Positions 26,896-37,885 of a stretch of DNA of 64,000 bases are shown here, in pieces; position 1 is the first letter of the stretch; each line of letters opens with the position of its first letter. Source of the DNA: Gigantopelta aegis. Taxonomy: Eukaryota; Mollusca; Gastropoda; Neomphalida; Peltospiridae. Both the position numbers and the translations under genes were made by a program. The stretch is taken from contig NC_054708.1 in assembly GCF_016097555.1 (NCBI RefSeq), positions 7,904,160 to 7,968,159 of the forward strand, written 5' to 3'. The notes under the pieces are model-generated. The model made no database searches, had not been told where the DNA came from, and saw only the letters and a list, made by a program, of their open reading frames with translations.

Positions 26896-27516
26896 AGATT
26901 GTATGTATTTTCTATCTGTGTTCAATTAAAAACCAAAATACATCTCTTGATCAATACAAACATTTTAAGAAGAAACGAGGAAAAGTATTTTATTCAGGAA
27001 TTTTTTTAGCAGTGTTATTTAAAGAGTGATGAGCATGGTCCAACACCTGTATATGCATGAACAATGCAACACTGCTGTATTATCTATACTGACCTCTAAA
27101 AGAAACTACTGTACATAAAATTTGATATATATTGTTGCTAAAACACTTACATTAAAAATGAAATGTTTAGATGATGGAAGTTCATGATGCTTTCATATCC
27201 CATCATACCCAGTGTCTTGTGTGTGTTTGTCATATACACACACAATCTAAATGTCGCAATACATAATAATGGATAAAACTAGGAGATGAAATTAGGTATA
27301 CAGTATACTATGAATTAAAAAAACCAAAAAAACCCCACAATTTAAGCTTGATAAAATGTTTTATGGTTGGGTTTATGCCACCAAAACAAATCCCATGGAC
27401 ACTCCTCTTGTGGCTAAAGCTATTACCTGTAACTTGTACACCATTGATATAAATACATCTTCCATCTTTAAAGGAAATCTTGAGAAAAAGGACATAATGG
27501 AAATTGTCCCTCCCCT
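26896..27516. other. intergenic region with no recognised gene
   Basis: AT-rich single-copy-looking sequence between the SET 3' end and a SINE fragment. Nothing coding is supported. Confidence 0.5.
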
Positions 27517-27607
27517 AGTTGGGCTACTTCTCGTTCCAGCCTGTGCACACAGACTGGTGGTATGTGCTATCCTGTCTGTCTGGAATGGTGATACTTGCTA
27601 CTAATGA
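27517..27607 (+). mobile_element. SINE body fragment
   Basis: TTGGGCTACTTCTCGTTCCA through TATGTGCTATCCTGTCTG and CTTGCTACTAATG. Head and tail are missing, and the 38-bp array begins directly after it. Confidence 0.65.
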
Positions 27608-27614
27608 TGTTTTG

Positions 27615-27812
27615 CATGGGTACCAACATCTAGACCACTGCACAACCATGACCATGGGTACCACCATTTAGACCACTGCACAACCATGACCATGGGTACC
27701 ACCATTTAGACCACTGCACAACCATGACCATGGGTACCACCATTTAGACCACTGTACAACCATAACCATGGGTACCACCACTTAGACCACTGCACAACCA
27801 TGACCATGGGTA
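27615..27812 (+). repeat. 38-bp minisatellite, about 5 units
   Basis: CATGGGTACC recurs at 27615, 27653, 27691, 27729, 27767 and 27805, spaced exactly 38 bp. The core is ATTTAGACCACTGCACAACC. There are few differences between units. Confidence 0.93.
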
Positions 27813-28255
27813 CCAATCTCTGTACCCAAACATTAATATTTAGATTTCCAGCCCACTTTCATCTTTTACCGTACCGTAGTAGCTGGTATAGAGATAGTAT
27901 GTGAAATCATCAGGACGTTTTGGCCAGATGAACCAATACTTTATCACAAATTGTTGCATAGCTTACCAATGGCAGGTGTGGCAATATTTAATGCATTATA
28001 TAAATTTCAGGGTCCATTTACCCTGCGAGATGCTATTTGCTGCACCTACGACCAAACTATTTTAAACCATGTTATGTTATAACACTGGTGCATTGTTGGA
28101 AGCCCATGCATCCTGTCAGCGAAACCCCTTTCATACTGTTTTTGCATGCAGTGTCTCCTCCGGGCATAGTACTTTATGAATATCACCAAAGAGACTCGTC
28201 ATATGCCTTTTTCACTCATCAGATTGGGGAACCTAAAATTAAAACTTTAAGGGAA

Positions 28256-28366
28256 AGTGCATATGAAAGATCCCTTGCTGGATTAGGAAATATTATGGGG
28301 CTTTCCTCTTTATGACTATGTCAGAATGATAATTAATAGTCAATGTGCTCCAAAACAAACTCTTTT
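28256..28366 (+). mobile_element. SINE 3' fragment
   Basis: GTGCATATGAAAGATCCCTT, then a reduced tail (TCAATGTGCTCCAAAACAAA). Confidence 0.6.
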
Positions 28367-28608
28367 AAAACTAGTATTTAGTTATTTCAACATTTGGTAA
28401 AAAAAAAAAAAATAACTAACCTCGTTTACGGAACTGGCTACTATTAAAACTACATGGGATCTATTGTCGAGTATTGAGCAGAGTTTTGAAGTCTAAAAAT
28501 ACTTTCCTGAAGAAGAGAGTCACTTATATATGGAGGCAACAGATTTGTGCATAAAATCCCACACAGGATAGTACATACCACATCTTTTATTCCCCCCCCC
28601 CCCTCCCC

Positions 28609-28786
28609 CCAGTCTCAACCAATGCCCCATGACTAGTAAATTAAAGACTGCCCTATCTGGAAATGTGCATATAGAAAATCCTTTGCTGCTAATGGAAAAA
28701 AACCCCTGTTTTCTCTAGGATTGTCAAAAAATGTTTGACATCCAGTAGCTGATTATAATATTGTGGTGTTTACCAAAACAAACTAA
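28609..28786 (+). mobile_element. SINE body/tail fragment
   Basis: CAACCAATGCCCCATGACTA, GTGCATATAGAAAATCCTTT, TGTTTGACATCCAGTAGCTG and TGGTGTTTACCAAAACAAAC are diverged body and type A tail motifs. Confidence 0.65.
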
Positions 28787-29062
28787 TATCCTTCAATGTA
28801 CCAGTAGTGAGACTGAGAACAGTTGATCCTACAACCCTTGGCAGCTCATGCAAGCACTCTGCACTACGTTCCTGCTGTTACAAATGCCTAAGAAAGATTG
28901 GGTTACCTTGATTTGAACAAGGCATGTTTTTTACTATTTTACCAGCAATTATTATAAGTCATAACAATAATTTCAAACATTAGATGAGAAACCTACAACG
29001 TAGATAATTCTTGTTACTAGCTAGTAGTAAAAAGTTTTATAGACCTGTAAATACAGACTACT

Positions 29063-29193
29063 ACTTGTTTTCATTAAGATATAATTTTTACAAAACTATC
29101 TTAACTTTCCTGTTATCTGACCAAACGAAAATGTGGTTAGATACAAGAAAAGTTCACAAGTGTCATAAAAATTATATCTAACAAAAATCGAGT
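29063..29193. mobile_element. short foldback MITE
   Basis: The arms ACTTGTTTTCATTAAGATAT (then AATTTTTA) and the inverse of the right arm (ACTCGATTTTTGTTAGATAT, then AATTTTTA) are imperfect inverted repeats. Total length is about 131 bp, with no coding capacity. Confidence 0.55.
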
Positions 29194-30227
29194 GGTATTG
29201 TATTTATTACCCGCCTTCAAATAATGGAATGGTTGTCTGAAAATCCATAAATTCAAATTTTTTGAGAAGGTGGGTTAGCATTTTGTAACGAGGTGGAAGC
29301 CCCTGCCTACAGTGGCCACTTTGAAAAACTAAATTATTATACTGATGTAAGAGTGACAATACAAATGTCAACAATAATAATAATTAATTTATCTGTCAAA
29401 TAATAATAAAGTGTAAATTGCAAATTTAGCAACATGTTCCACCTTAGAGCAATCCAGTATCCATTTATAGTGTTTAACTAAAAATTTAATGAACTTTTTA
29501 TCGCTTTGGAGCTGGCTAGACTGTGTATGTCCAATACATATATATCATCACAAAGAAAAAAGAACCTACAAATCTGTCATGGATACATCCACCGGGGAAA
29601 TCTTGGAGAATTTGCCCAAGACAGTTGTACTTGAACCTTCAGTGGATGTAAGCATGAGTCAAAGGGTTATTGATTGATTGATTGATAAAACTTACAAAAT
29701 TACAGCTAGTACAACACTGGTGGTGCGTACTACATTGTTACGACACTACAATATGTTCACGAGATGGGCAATATCAATTGTGATGCACCAAATGAAATGG
29801 GAGGAAAACACCTTCCACAACCAAGGGTTGGTCCCAATAGTTAGGGTTAAACTCGGCAAGGGAGACGCATGCATTGCTACACCGGTAAATTTTGTCAGAA
29901 TTATTACAGTATTACTAATTAGCATATTTCCATAATTGTTATATAGTTGTAAATAGCAAAATATAAGAGTTATAGCAAGATGTTGACAAAATAAAAATAA
30001 AAGAATATCAAGTAAATAAAAATTGAAATCCCATCCAAAATTACAAATGTTATCACAATGAAATACCCGGTATATGACGAAAATTATAAAATATCCAAAC
30101 ATTCACGGATGGAAGATCCTTCCAGTTTTAGTCAAAACTATATTTTAAAGCTTCATAAACAAAAGCACCATTTTGTTAAAAGTAAAACTATTGGGACACT
30201 ATATTTTTTGCTAAACATATACGAACA
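29194..30227. other. intergenic / 3' flank of the ankyrin-SOCS gene
   Basis: No coding feature is supported. It probably includes the 3' UTR of the minus-strand gene, whose poly(A) site could not be placed. A SINE-tail-like fragment (CTTGAACCTTCAGTGGATGT) lies near 29631, followed by a short (GATT)n at about 29669-29686. Confidence 0.4.
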
Positions 30228-30661
30228 TCACTGAACCAGAATATAACTCTTCAGACACTGTGGCAATGGTAAATGGTCCACTTTAACGAAGAGTTTACCC
30301 CTCAACTCGTCCCTCAACAAACTTCGACAGAGAGATTGCAGTGACACAGGGTTTGTTATTAAAGTCTGCAGTTCTGCCAGTATCTCGTTATCTTTGTCTT
30401 CTCTTGAATGCCATATGTGATACACCTGCTTTGCTGCCTTCAAGCCGAGTACTGGCTGTATGATAGCAAACAGCTCCTTCAAGAAGTTCAGCTGTGAGTA
30501 GGCAATGGCTCTTCGCGCCCACGTCTCATGTAGTCGGTTTCGGCTGTTGTAGTTTGCACCAGCCTGGATGAGAGTTCTAGTCACCAGGAATTCACTGTCT
30601 TTGAAATATCTTCTTGGAACATGTACAAATTTGTCCAGCTCATAACACAAAGGCATTTTAC
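30228..30661 (-). CDS. ankyrin/SOCS gene exon 6 (terminal, SOCS box)
   Basis: 144 codons plus stop, from GKMPLCYELDKFVHVPRRYF to PQCLKSYILVQ. It carries the final ankyrin-like repeat, a helical linker (FAIIQPVLGLKAAKQVYHIW) and the SOCS box. The acceptor is TTTTTTATATAG. Confidence 0.93.
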
Positions 30662-33600
30662 CTATATAAAAAAGAAAACAAAAATAACTTTTATTTGTAT
30701 CAAATATCTGGGGTTTAAAAATTGTGATAATAATTAAGGTTGTTTTGTTTTAATGCTTATTAATTTTCACATGATTTTTGTGATGTCCTGGGCACACATC
30801 TCAGCTACCTGGGCTGTCTGTCCAGGACAGTGGGTTAGTGGGTAGATGTTAGTGGGTAGATGTTAGTGGGTAGTGAGAAAGACATCAGGGTAGTGTTCTT
30901 ACACCTTATTACTGAGCAACTAGGAGGTAGTACTGTGGTTTGGACCCATAACAGCCTTATGTGTGATGGTTTAACCACTACACAACCAGCCTCAGTGGCG
31001 CAGTGGTTAAGTCATCGGACTACAGGTTGGTAGGTACAGGGTTCGCAGCCCGGTACCGGCTCCAACCCAGAGCGAGTTTTTAAGGGCTCAGTGGCGCAGT
31101 GGTTAGTCATCGGACTACAGGCTGGTAGGTACAGGGTTCGCAGCCCGGTACCGGCTCCAACCCAAAGCGAGTTTTTTAGGGCTCAGTGGCGCAGTGGTTA
31201 AGTCATCGGACTACAGGCTGGTAGGTACAGGGTTCGCAGCCCGGTACCGGCTCCAACCCAGAGCGAGTTCTTAAGGGCTCAATGGCTCAGTGGCGCAGTG
31301 GTTAAGTCATCTGACTACAGGCTGGTAGGTACAGGGTTCGCAGCCCGGTACCGGCTCCAACCCAGAGCAAGTTCTTAAGGGCTCAATGGATAGGTGTAAG
31401 GCCACTACACCCTCTTCTCTCTCACTAACAACTAACCCACTGTCCTAGAAAGACAGCTGAGGTTTGTGCCCAGGACAGCGTGCTTGAACCTTAATTGGAT
31501 ATAAGCATGAAAATAAGTTGAAATTAAATGAATGAATAGCCACTATACAACAGCTACTCAATGTTGCTTGTTTTTTCAGGAAGGGCTGGTTATACGAATA
31601 TTTAATTTATTTTACTGGCTGAAAAACAATTGTAACTTCATAACCATACAATTGCTATTATATAAGATGAATGTTTTAGAAAATACCTTTTTAATATTTA
31701 CTAATAGAACCCTTTCTTTCACAGTAATCTGACATAAAAAGACCTCATAAAACAGATAATAATAGATTTAGATTATTAAATTAATGACCCTAATTGTAAC
31801 ATTTCTTATGAACACCCACCGCTTTTATCTGTAATGATGGCCGATACCCCTGAAAACAGCAGTTTACAGATAATTTCATTACGTACTACTCGATCTTGCT
31901 TCAAGTTTTTACAGGCACAATGAAGAGCTGAAATTAAAACAAGAATAAATTATGTTTGGAGAAATCAAGTCTACAGTTTATTTCTGTTACACTTGCACAC
32001 AATAATTTTTTATTTTCTTTAAGTTTGTTTTGTTTAACGACAACACTAAACCCACTTGATTTAATAATTAATCATCAGCTACTGAGAGACAGACATTAGT
32101 AATTGTGACGAGTATTCTCCTGAGGACACCCATTACAAGTTTTATTAGTAGCAAGAGATCTTTTATATGCACTTTCCCACAGACAGGAAGGAAGGAAATG
32201 ATTTATTTAACGACACACTCAACACATTTTATTTACGGTTATATGGCGTTGGACATATGGTTAAGGACCACACAGATATTGAGGGAGGAAACCTGCTGTT
32301 GCCACTTCATGGGCTACTCTTTTCGATTAGCAGCAAGGGATCTTTTATATGCACCATCCCACAGACAGGATAGCACATACCACGGCCTTTGATATACCAG
32401 TCGTGGTGCACTGGCTGCAACGAAAAATAGCCCAATGGGCCCACTGACGGGGATCGATCCTAAACCGACCGCGCATCAAGTGAGCACTTTACCACTGGGC
32501 TATGTCCTGCCCCTCCAGAGACAGGATGGCACATAACACAGCCTTTAACATACCAGTTGGGGAGCACCGGATGGGACAGGGATTTCATTCTTCAATCCAA
32601 GCATGTCCGGCAAGTGCTGTAATACATGTTACCAGTTATATAGGTTGAGGGAGACCAAACCTGCACATGAAGTAAATAATGAAATGTAGCAAAAGATAAT
32701 TTATATACATTTTCCCCACAGGCAGAACAGTACATACCAAAGCCGTTGGTGTAACAGATGTAGAACACTAGTTAAGATGGGGGGGGGGGGGGGGGGGGGG
32801 AGGGAACAACTGGGTCCTATGATGCTCAGTGCCTCAGGTTAGTGCTCAACCACTAAGTTATATCTCTATCACTAAGCTACATCTCCACCACTAAAGCTAC
32901 ATCTCTAACACTAAGCTACATAACCACTAAGCTATATTTGAACCACTAAGCTACATCTCCACCGCTAAGCGACATTTCCATTGCTAAGCTACATCTCCAC
33001 CGCTAAGCTACATCTCCACCACTAAGCTACATCTCCACCACTAAAGCTACATCTCTAACACTAAGCTACTTCTCGCCCCAGCTAATAAAAGGAGAGAATA
33101 AACCTTGTTTTAACAGATTAGTGACTATTAATACCATTTAATAACGAGGTATCAGGTATTTGCAATTTCCCACAGACAGGATAGTCAATTTCAAGGTCTT
33201 TGATATGCCAGTCAGGAAAATCGGACATTAAATGACAAAAAATTAATAATAAAATAAAATAAACGTCACAGTGCTTGTTATACTAAGAGTGAAAACATAA
33301 AAATGTCAACCTGTTAGCCCGTCTTGATCCTTGAGACTAGCATTAATGTTCCTATCAAGTAGAATCTGCACCACGGAGAGAGCGTCACTTCCTTCACTGC
33401 TACACGCTTCCATTAGGGCAGTCCGACCTTAGTAGGAGACACAAAAGAATATGGTGATATTTTAATTAAATAGTGAATCTAACATCACATTGTAGTTTTC
33501 ACTTTACAAATTACAATTTTACTAGTTTATATACTGTATTGAAACTTGAATGTATACCATGTTTATATATATCATTTAAATTTGTTTGTATGCAACTGAG

Positions 33601-36451
33601 TGCAATAGATGTACTGTGGGCTGGAGGCCTTAAAATTGAATGAACACTTTTGCATTGTGTTGTGTTGTTGCGCTGTGTTGTTGTATTGTATTGTATTGTA
33701 TTGTATTGTATTGTATAACATCAAATTGTAGTTTTCACTTTATAAATTACAATTTTATGAGACTAGGCATTTTAAATTGAAGAAAAGAATTGAAACACGT
33801 AAAACTAGTTCGCCAATGATCACTCAAAGAATATCAATTTGCACAACTCACATTAACCGAAATAGATTGTTAATAAATTGGAAATTAAATTTTTTTTAAA
33901 TAAGTTTTAAATTGTGTAAAAATTGTTCTCCAGTTATCACTCACAAAACAACACCATGCACACTTCACACTGACTGAAATGGAAATACGTAAACTTCTCT
34001 AGATTAATACCTGCAACATCTTGTTCATTAATGGAACACCCAGTTTCCAGCAGCACTAGGACTCTTTGAGATGTTAAACTGGCTGCTATGTGCAAGGGAG
34101 TTCGACCAAATCTATCTCGAACATCGACAGAAGCACCAAAATACAACAGAGTTGTCAGTATTTCCTGAGCACCTAGAAATTAAAAATGCACCAAGAAATT
34201 AAAAAAGTACTATGATAAATTTACAATATTTATTGGCATTGGGAATATCTAGAGAATGATTATATACATGTATGCCTTTTAACAATATTCAAAATGAGAA
34301 ATGAACACAACAAAATCAGATCATGGGCTACTACAGGTGTATGACATGAATGTCTAAATGAGGTTTAGTCATGTGCACACACACCATATTTTGCCTGTTT
34401 ACATTTAAGATTTACATGCATATAAAATACACAAGAAATGACTGGCTTTCACAAATTTGACCCGATATAATATTTAAGATTGATCTTACATGTGTATAGG
34501 TTATTATTCACTATAGGCCTATTACTAGTAACCTTTATCAATATGCAAATTTAAAAAAGAAAAGAAAAAAAGAACATATTTATCTTTGTTTAATTACATA
34601 TTTTAAGCAAACATTGCTGCTTTTTAATATCAAGATGATAAACACTGTGGCACATAAATGTCCAATGGGAAGCTGTTCAATACCTACTGACATCGGTGGT
34701 GTCGTGGTTAAGCCATCAGACATAAGGCTCAATGGGTAGGTGTAAGACTGCTACACCAACATTTCTCTCACTAACCACTAACCCTCTGTTCTCAACAAAC
34801 AGCCCAGATAGCTGAGGTGTGTGACCAGAACAGCGTGCTTGAACTGTAATTGGATAGAAGCACAAAAACAAGTTGAAATGAAATGAATGAAATGTTCAAT
34901 ACCTCCTAGTAGAGGCAGACCTGCTGCGATATGGATCGGATAATTTCCTTTCTCATCCGTGAAGTTTGGATCAGTGCCCTTCCCAACGAGACGCTTAACC
35001 TTCTCCGTATTTCTCCTCTGGACAGCATCAAGAAGGTCCCGTTGATTATTAGATAGTCTGTTTTTTTTCCAGAAATCTATCTCCAATCCAGCTTCCTGTA
35101 ATTATGGCAAAAACGTACAACTTGAACATTTTACAGAAATGGTCATGAGACATGTAAGCTGTACCAGACATTTAGTGTTATTTGTTGACTGGGAAAACAT
35201 GCAAGTTTATTATTTAAAGCTCTAAATGTGTTTGTGCACTGTATTAATAGCATGATGGAAGGAATCACTTGAGATGAGTAGTTTTGTCAGCACAAATTAA
35301 ATAAATTAAAAACATAGTTACTATCACTTAATAGTTAAATAAATATTTTGTTCATTTACAATGTCTGATATATTAATATTATTATTTAGTAGCAATAAAA
35401 TAGTTCTAATCATAAATTAAAATTTGGAGTGGGGTGTAGGGTTTTTTTTTACACATGTATCCCATTCAGTGCCCCATGACTGGAAGATTAAAGGTCTTGG
35501 TATGTGTTGTCTTGTCAGCAGGAAAGTGCATTAAAATTATCCCTTGCTGTTGAAGGTTAACTTTATAATAAAATTATTAAGTATAAGCTGTACGGTTTAA
35601 ATCTATTTCACTGCATACTTTGTATTCCCAATAACAAGTACTTCAGTTTTCAAGTAAGCACTACAAAGTGTATTACAAAATATCTACTGGTATGCTAAAC
35701 GTCCAAACTTTATGCGAAAACAAGGACATCTTATATGTCATTCTAATGTTTTTTGTATGAACACTATACTGCAAATAAAAAAAATTCTGTCATTATTCAA
35801 GAGAAAAAAAAAAAATACCATACCAGTATGTCACTATTCAAAAGAGTACCTTAATTAACTCTTGGTTCTTTTTCCTTTTAAATAAAAAGCGATTTTAATG
35901 CAGGATTTTGAATAATTTTTATAAAATTTAAATAACTTTTATTGGAAATGAAAACATAAGTAACGTCATCTCCTGATATCTGACTACAACTTGGCAAAAC
36001 ATATTTTTTTAGGGGGTGGAGGTGAATCTGGTTTGAACTTTACCAGTACTTTATTATTAAATTTATCTTTAAATTTTAATTTTAAAATGTAGCTGGTTTC
36101 CTCTAAGACTATGTTATAATTATCAAATGTTTGACATCCAATAGCAGATTATTAATAAATCAATGTGGGTGCTCTAGTGGTGTCATTAAAAAACTTTAAA
36201 TTAGCTTTTCACTGCAAGATTCAATATCGAAATACAGCATCTATCGATAACAGAACAATCCTAACTATAATAATAATAATTCTTCTGATTTGCAACGTAC
36301 AGGCACTATCAGTGATATGAAATAAATAAGCAAATAAAAATGTTACTAGTGTAAGATAAAACTGCCTGCAAATAATACAAGCTACGTTTTATTTGTTCAA
36401 TATTTTATTTATAACCTTTATTTCCTGTTGTAGTTCTCTCATTGACGCCAT
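30228..36451 (-). CDS. ankyrin-repeat and SOCS-box protein (ASB-like), 6 coding exons
   Basis: The spliced CDS, in transcript order, joins 36451-36416, 35095-34903, 34172-34011, 33427-33311, 31927-31820 and 30661-30228. It is 349 codons, all introns are GT-AG and the frame is kept. Ankyrin repeats are visible as DEKGNYPIHIAAG, DRFGRTPLHIAAS, DVAGRTALMEACS, DQDGLTALHCACK and the degenerate DKSGKMPLCYEL, followed by TLIQAGANYNSRNR. The last 40 or so residues form a SOCS box: BC-box SLQSLCRSLLRDEL (Elongin B/C binding) and Cul5-box LPLPQCLKSYIL. Proteins of this design are substrate receptors of Elongin-Cullin-5-Rbx2 ubiquitin ligases, with the ankyrin part choosing the target. The specific ASB subfamily and substrate are not known. 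The start MASMRELQQEIK is the first in-frame ATG of exon 1. Convergent with SET. Confidence 0.9.
30780..30985 (-). mobile_element. type D SINE tail, partly duplicated
   Basis: The reverse complement contains CCCACTGTCCTGGACAGACA and AGGTAGCTGAGATGTGTGCC, as in the plus-strand copies at 31395-31535 and 34686-34892. Short repeats of GTGGGTAGATGTTA are present. Confidence 0.65.
30991..31395 (+). repeat. 96-bp tandem array of a SINE tRNA-like head, 4 units
   Basis: CTCAGTGGCGCAGTGGTTAA-type starts occur at 30991, 31087, 31182 and 31286. Each unit contains the head ACTACAGGCTGGTAGGTACA, a GGTTCGCAGCCCGG (B-box-like) and CCGGCTCCAACCCAGAGCGA. After the last unit a normal SINE body and tail continue to about 31535, so only the head is amplified. 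Confidence 0.9.
31396..31535 (+). mobile_element. type D SINE body and tail
   Basis: TAGGTGTAAGGCCACTACAC, CTAACCCACTGTCCTAG, GCTTGAACCTTAATTGGATA and an AAATGAATGAAT end. It is continuous with the amplified head before it. Confidence 0.8.
31820..31927 (-). CDS. ankyrin/SOCS gene exon 5
   Basis: Encodes ALHCACKNLKQDRVVRNEII then CKLLFSGVSAIITDKS. The acceptor is TTTAATTTCAG; the donor is GCG|GTGGGT. Confidence 0.9.
32020..32640 (-). mobile_element. SINE, tail type A, split by a nested SINE
   Basis: Tail and body (TTTGTTTTGTTTAACGACAA ... CTTTCCCACAGACAGG) run to 32187. After the nested copy the body resumes at AGACAGGATGGCACATAACA (32519). The far end is diverged. Confidence 0.75.
32188..32518 (-). 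mobile_element. SINE, tail type B, full length, nested
   Basis: Reads on the minus strand from GGGCAGGACATAGCCCAGTG through GGATCGATCCCCGTCAGTGG to the TTCCTTCCTT tail. A short duplication AGACAGGA (32181-32188, 32519-32526) flanks it. It is intact and little diverged, so younger than its host SINE. Confidence 0.9.
32690..32780 (-). mobile_element. SINE body fragment
   Basis: TTTCCCCACAGGCAGAACAG and TACATACCAAAGCC match the inverse body. It runs into a G tract at 32779-32800. Confidence 0.55.
32822..33085 (-). repeat. about 19-bp minisatellite derived from a SINE A box
   Basis: The repeating CACTAAGCTACATCTCCACC (minus strand: GAGATGTAGCTTAGTGG) is the A-box segment of the SINE head (GATGTAGCCCAGTGG). 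It begins where a minus-strand SINE head (CTCAGGTTAGTGCTCAACCA) should end. About 12 irregular units. Confidence 0.8.
33165..33218 (-). mobile_element. SINE body fragment
   Basis: TTTCCCACAGACAGGATAGT and GGTCTTTGATATGCCAGTCA. Probably the other half of the SINE whose head was amplified at 32822-33085. Confidence 0.6.
33311..33427 (-). CDS. ankyrin/SOCS gene exon 4
   Basis: Encodes RTALMEACSSEGSDALSVVQ then ILLDRNINASLKDQDGLT: one ankyrin repeat and the start of the next. The acceptor is CTACTAAG; the donor is CAG|GTTGAC. Confidence 0.92.
33674..33717. repeat. (TTGTA)n microsatellite
   Basis: A pentanucleotide TTGTA/ATTGT run following TTGTTGCGCTG, inside intron 3 of the ankyrin/SOCS gene. 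Confidence 0.9.
34011..34172 (-). CDS. ankyrin/SOCS gene exon 3
   Basis: Encodes AQEILTTLLYFGASVDVRDR then FGRTPLHIAASLTSQRVLVL and LETGCSINEQDVA: two ankyrin-repeat cores. The acceptor is AATTTCTAG; the donor is CAG|GTATTA. Confidence 0.94.
34686..34892 (+). mobile_element. type D SINE at the donor site of exon 2, 12-bp target-site duplication
   Basis: TGTTCAATACCT is duplicated at 34674-34685 and 34893-34904. The insert carries GGCTCAATGGGTAGGTGTAA, CAGCCCAGATAGCTGAGGTG, GCTTGAACTGTAATTGGATA and an (AAATG)n end. The duplicated target includes the AG|GTATTG 5' splice site of the minus-strand gene. Confidence 0.93.
34903..35095 (-). CDS. ankyrin/SOCS gene exon 2
   Basis: 193 nt. Encodes EAGLEIDFWKKNRLSNNQRD to GNYPIHIAAGLPLLG plus one base, holding the first ankyrin repeat. 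The acceptor is CATAATTACAG. The proximal donor GAG|GTATTG at 34903/34902 lies in a duplicated target site. Confidence 0.93.
35455..35555 (+). mobile_element. SINE body fragment
   Basis: CATTCAGTGCCCCATGACTG, GGTATGTGTTGTCTTGTC and ATTATCCCTTGCTG in order. Confidence 0.55.
36086..36190 (+). mobile_element. SINE tail fragment, type A
   Basis: ATGTAGCTGGTTTCCTCTAA, TTGACATCCAATAGCAGATT and GTGCTCTAGTGGTGTCATTA. Confidence 0.75.
36416..36451 (-). CDS. ankyrin/SOCS gene exon 1 (start codon)
   Basis: ATG to MASMRELQQEIK, with donor AAG|GTTATA. The upstream minus-strand sequence (ATTGTTTATAATATTGGCAAC) is AT-rich with no clear TATA-type promoter. Confidence 0.78.
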
Positions 36452-37242
36452 GTTGCCAATATTATAAACAATCGATAAAACATCTGTAAAAATTAAAAAT
36501 ATATATACTGTAAAATCTCTCACAAATATATTCACGTGAGAGTTTACCTGCACAGACTTACTTCGCTATCTCTGTATTTTAATTTTATAAAATATAAAAG
36601 TGGTAGATTAATTCAATTATGCGTTATGGACTGGTATGGGAATTAGGACACAATTTTGGAATTTAGCAAGCAATCTGACAGCGAAACGAAACCACGACTG
36701 AATTTGATTGTACGAAAATACTATTTAAGACGTAAGTTTGATTGCTGTTGTTGATGTTCATTCTTCTTTAAGTTTTAAAGCCATTTATGTTCTACAAAAT
36801 GTTATTAGTTATTTTTATGTTCCTTTTAGCATTAAATAATGCTAATTATTAACATCCCATTTATCGGACAGGTTACCATGACAATAACAATAATATAGCC
36901 TTTAATAAGATGTTCAAGAAAAAAAAAGAAAAAAAGTGTTTGGGGTTGTGATTGGGTTGTCATTTATAATCAGCATGAACACGTTAAAATTATTTTATTA
37001 ATGGACACCCTCAAGGAGCAAGTGAACGTGTGCATAAGCAGTTCGTCATAGTGACAGTGGTTAATTTCAGTGAACGTAAACCCAAAACAAACTCATGACT
37101 TTATTTCTGTATGTTCGAATTGGACTATTGTTGGTTAAGTTGCACCTTGTAAACTGTGTATACCTACATAATACCTCTCCCCCCCCCCCCCCCCCCCAGC
37201 TTGCCCTATTTGTTTGTCAGCTTGCCATAATTATATTTTGTT
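36452..37242. other. 5' flank of the ankyrin/SOCS gene
   Basis: The promoter must lie here, but no diagnostic motif was recognised. A plus-strand donor-like GAC|GTAAGT at 36731/36732 could mark a divergent non-coding exon; this is weak. A C tract lies at about 37181-37197. Confidence 0.35.
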
Positions 37243-37245
37243 TAA

Positions 37246-37885
37246 GGGGCCATTCAAGTATTAGGCTATAATTATAGTGCTGAGGTGGTTGGTGGGTAGG
37301 CCCTATATAGGTTCAGATGTGTAGTTACAGAGGTGGGTGTATTTAACAGTGTTACCAGGGCCGTAGCTAGGATTTTTTGTTTGGGGGGGGGGGGGCAGCT
37401 GAGTAGTTAATAGTCTAAAACTCCATAAACAGTTAAGAAGATAATTTTCTTTAAGTTTCTAGAATGCTTTCTGGATTTTTTTTCCCCTTGCCCCCCCCCC
37501 CCCCCAGCTAGGCCCTGGTTACATAATGCTTTTCTAATTTTTTATTACTAAAATTTTTATTATTAATTTTATCTTATTCTTTTAAATGCTGTCACAGCGA
37601 CAATGTTTAACATATGTAGTTATAGTGAGACTATGTATACACACAATATAAGGATTATAAATCGAGTTCAAATGTGTATCTGCACTTTCCCAAATTGTGA
37701 AACATTATGTTAAAATTGTATTACACCCATCACATGACTTATTTGTGAATGGGAGGGTGTGTGTGTCTCCAAGTGTTATGTAATATTTTTGGGGGTGTAT
37801 GGTCTAGCGTTAAGGAACATTACAAGGGGGTGGGAGGGTAGTTAATTTTGACAAAAATAGCATTATGTAATATTTGAACGGCCCC
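37246..37885. mobile_element. PIF/Harbinger-like MITE with TAA target-site duplication
   Basis: GGGGCCATTCAAGTATTA at the left is inverted as TAATATTTGAACGGCCCC at the right. TAA flanks both (37243-37245, 37886-37888). A 3-bp TAA duplication suits PIF/Harbinger. A smaller MITE is nested inside. Confidence 0.72.
37366..37517. mobile_element. nested hAT-like MITE with GTTAC target-site duplication
   Basis: CAGGGCCGTAGCTAGG at the left pairs with CCAGCTAGGCCCTG at the right, imperfectly. GTTAC is duplicated at 37361-37365 and 37518-37522. Subterminal G and C tracts give a 152-bp foldback. This is a likely source of the many G/C homopolymers in the window. Confidence 0.78.

Noticed and set aside
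36640..36731. Divergent non-coding first exon opposite the ankyrin/SOCS gene
   Set aside because: Only a GTAAGT donor-like site supports it; no start site, acceptor or downstream exon was found.
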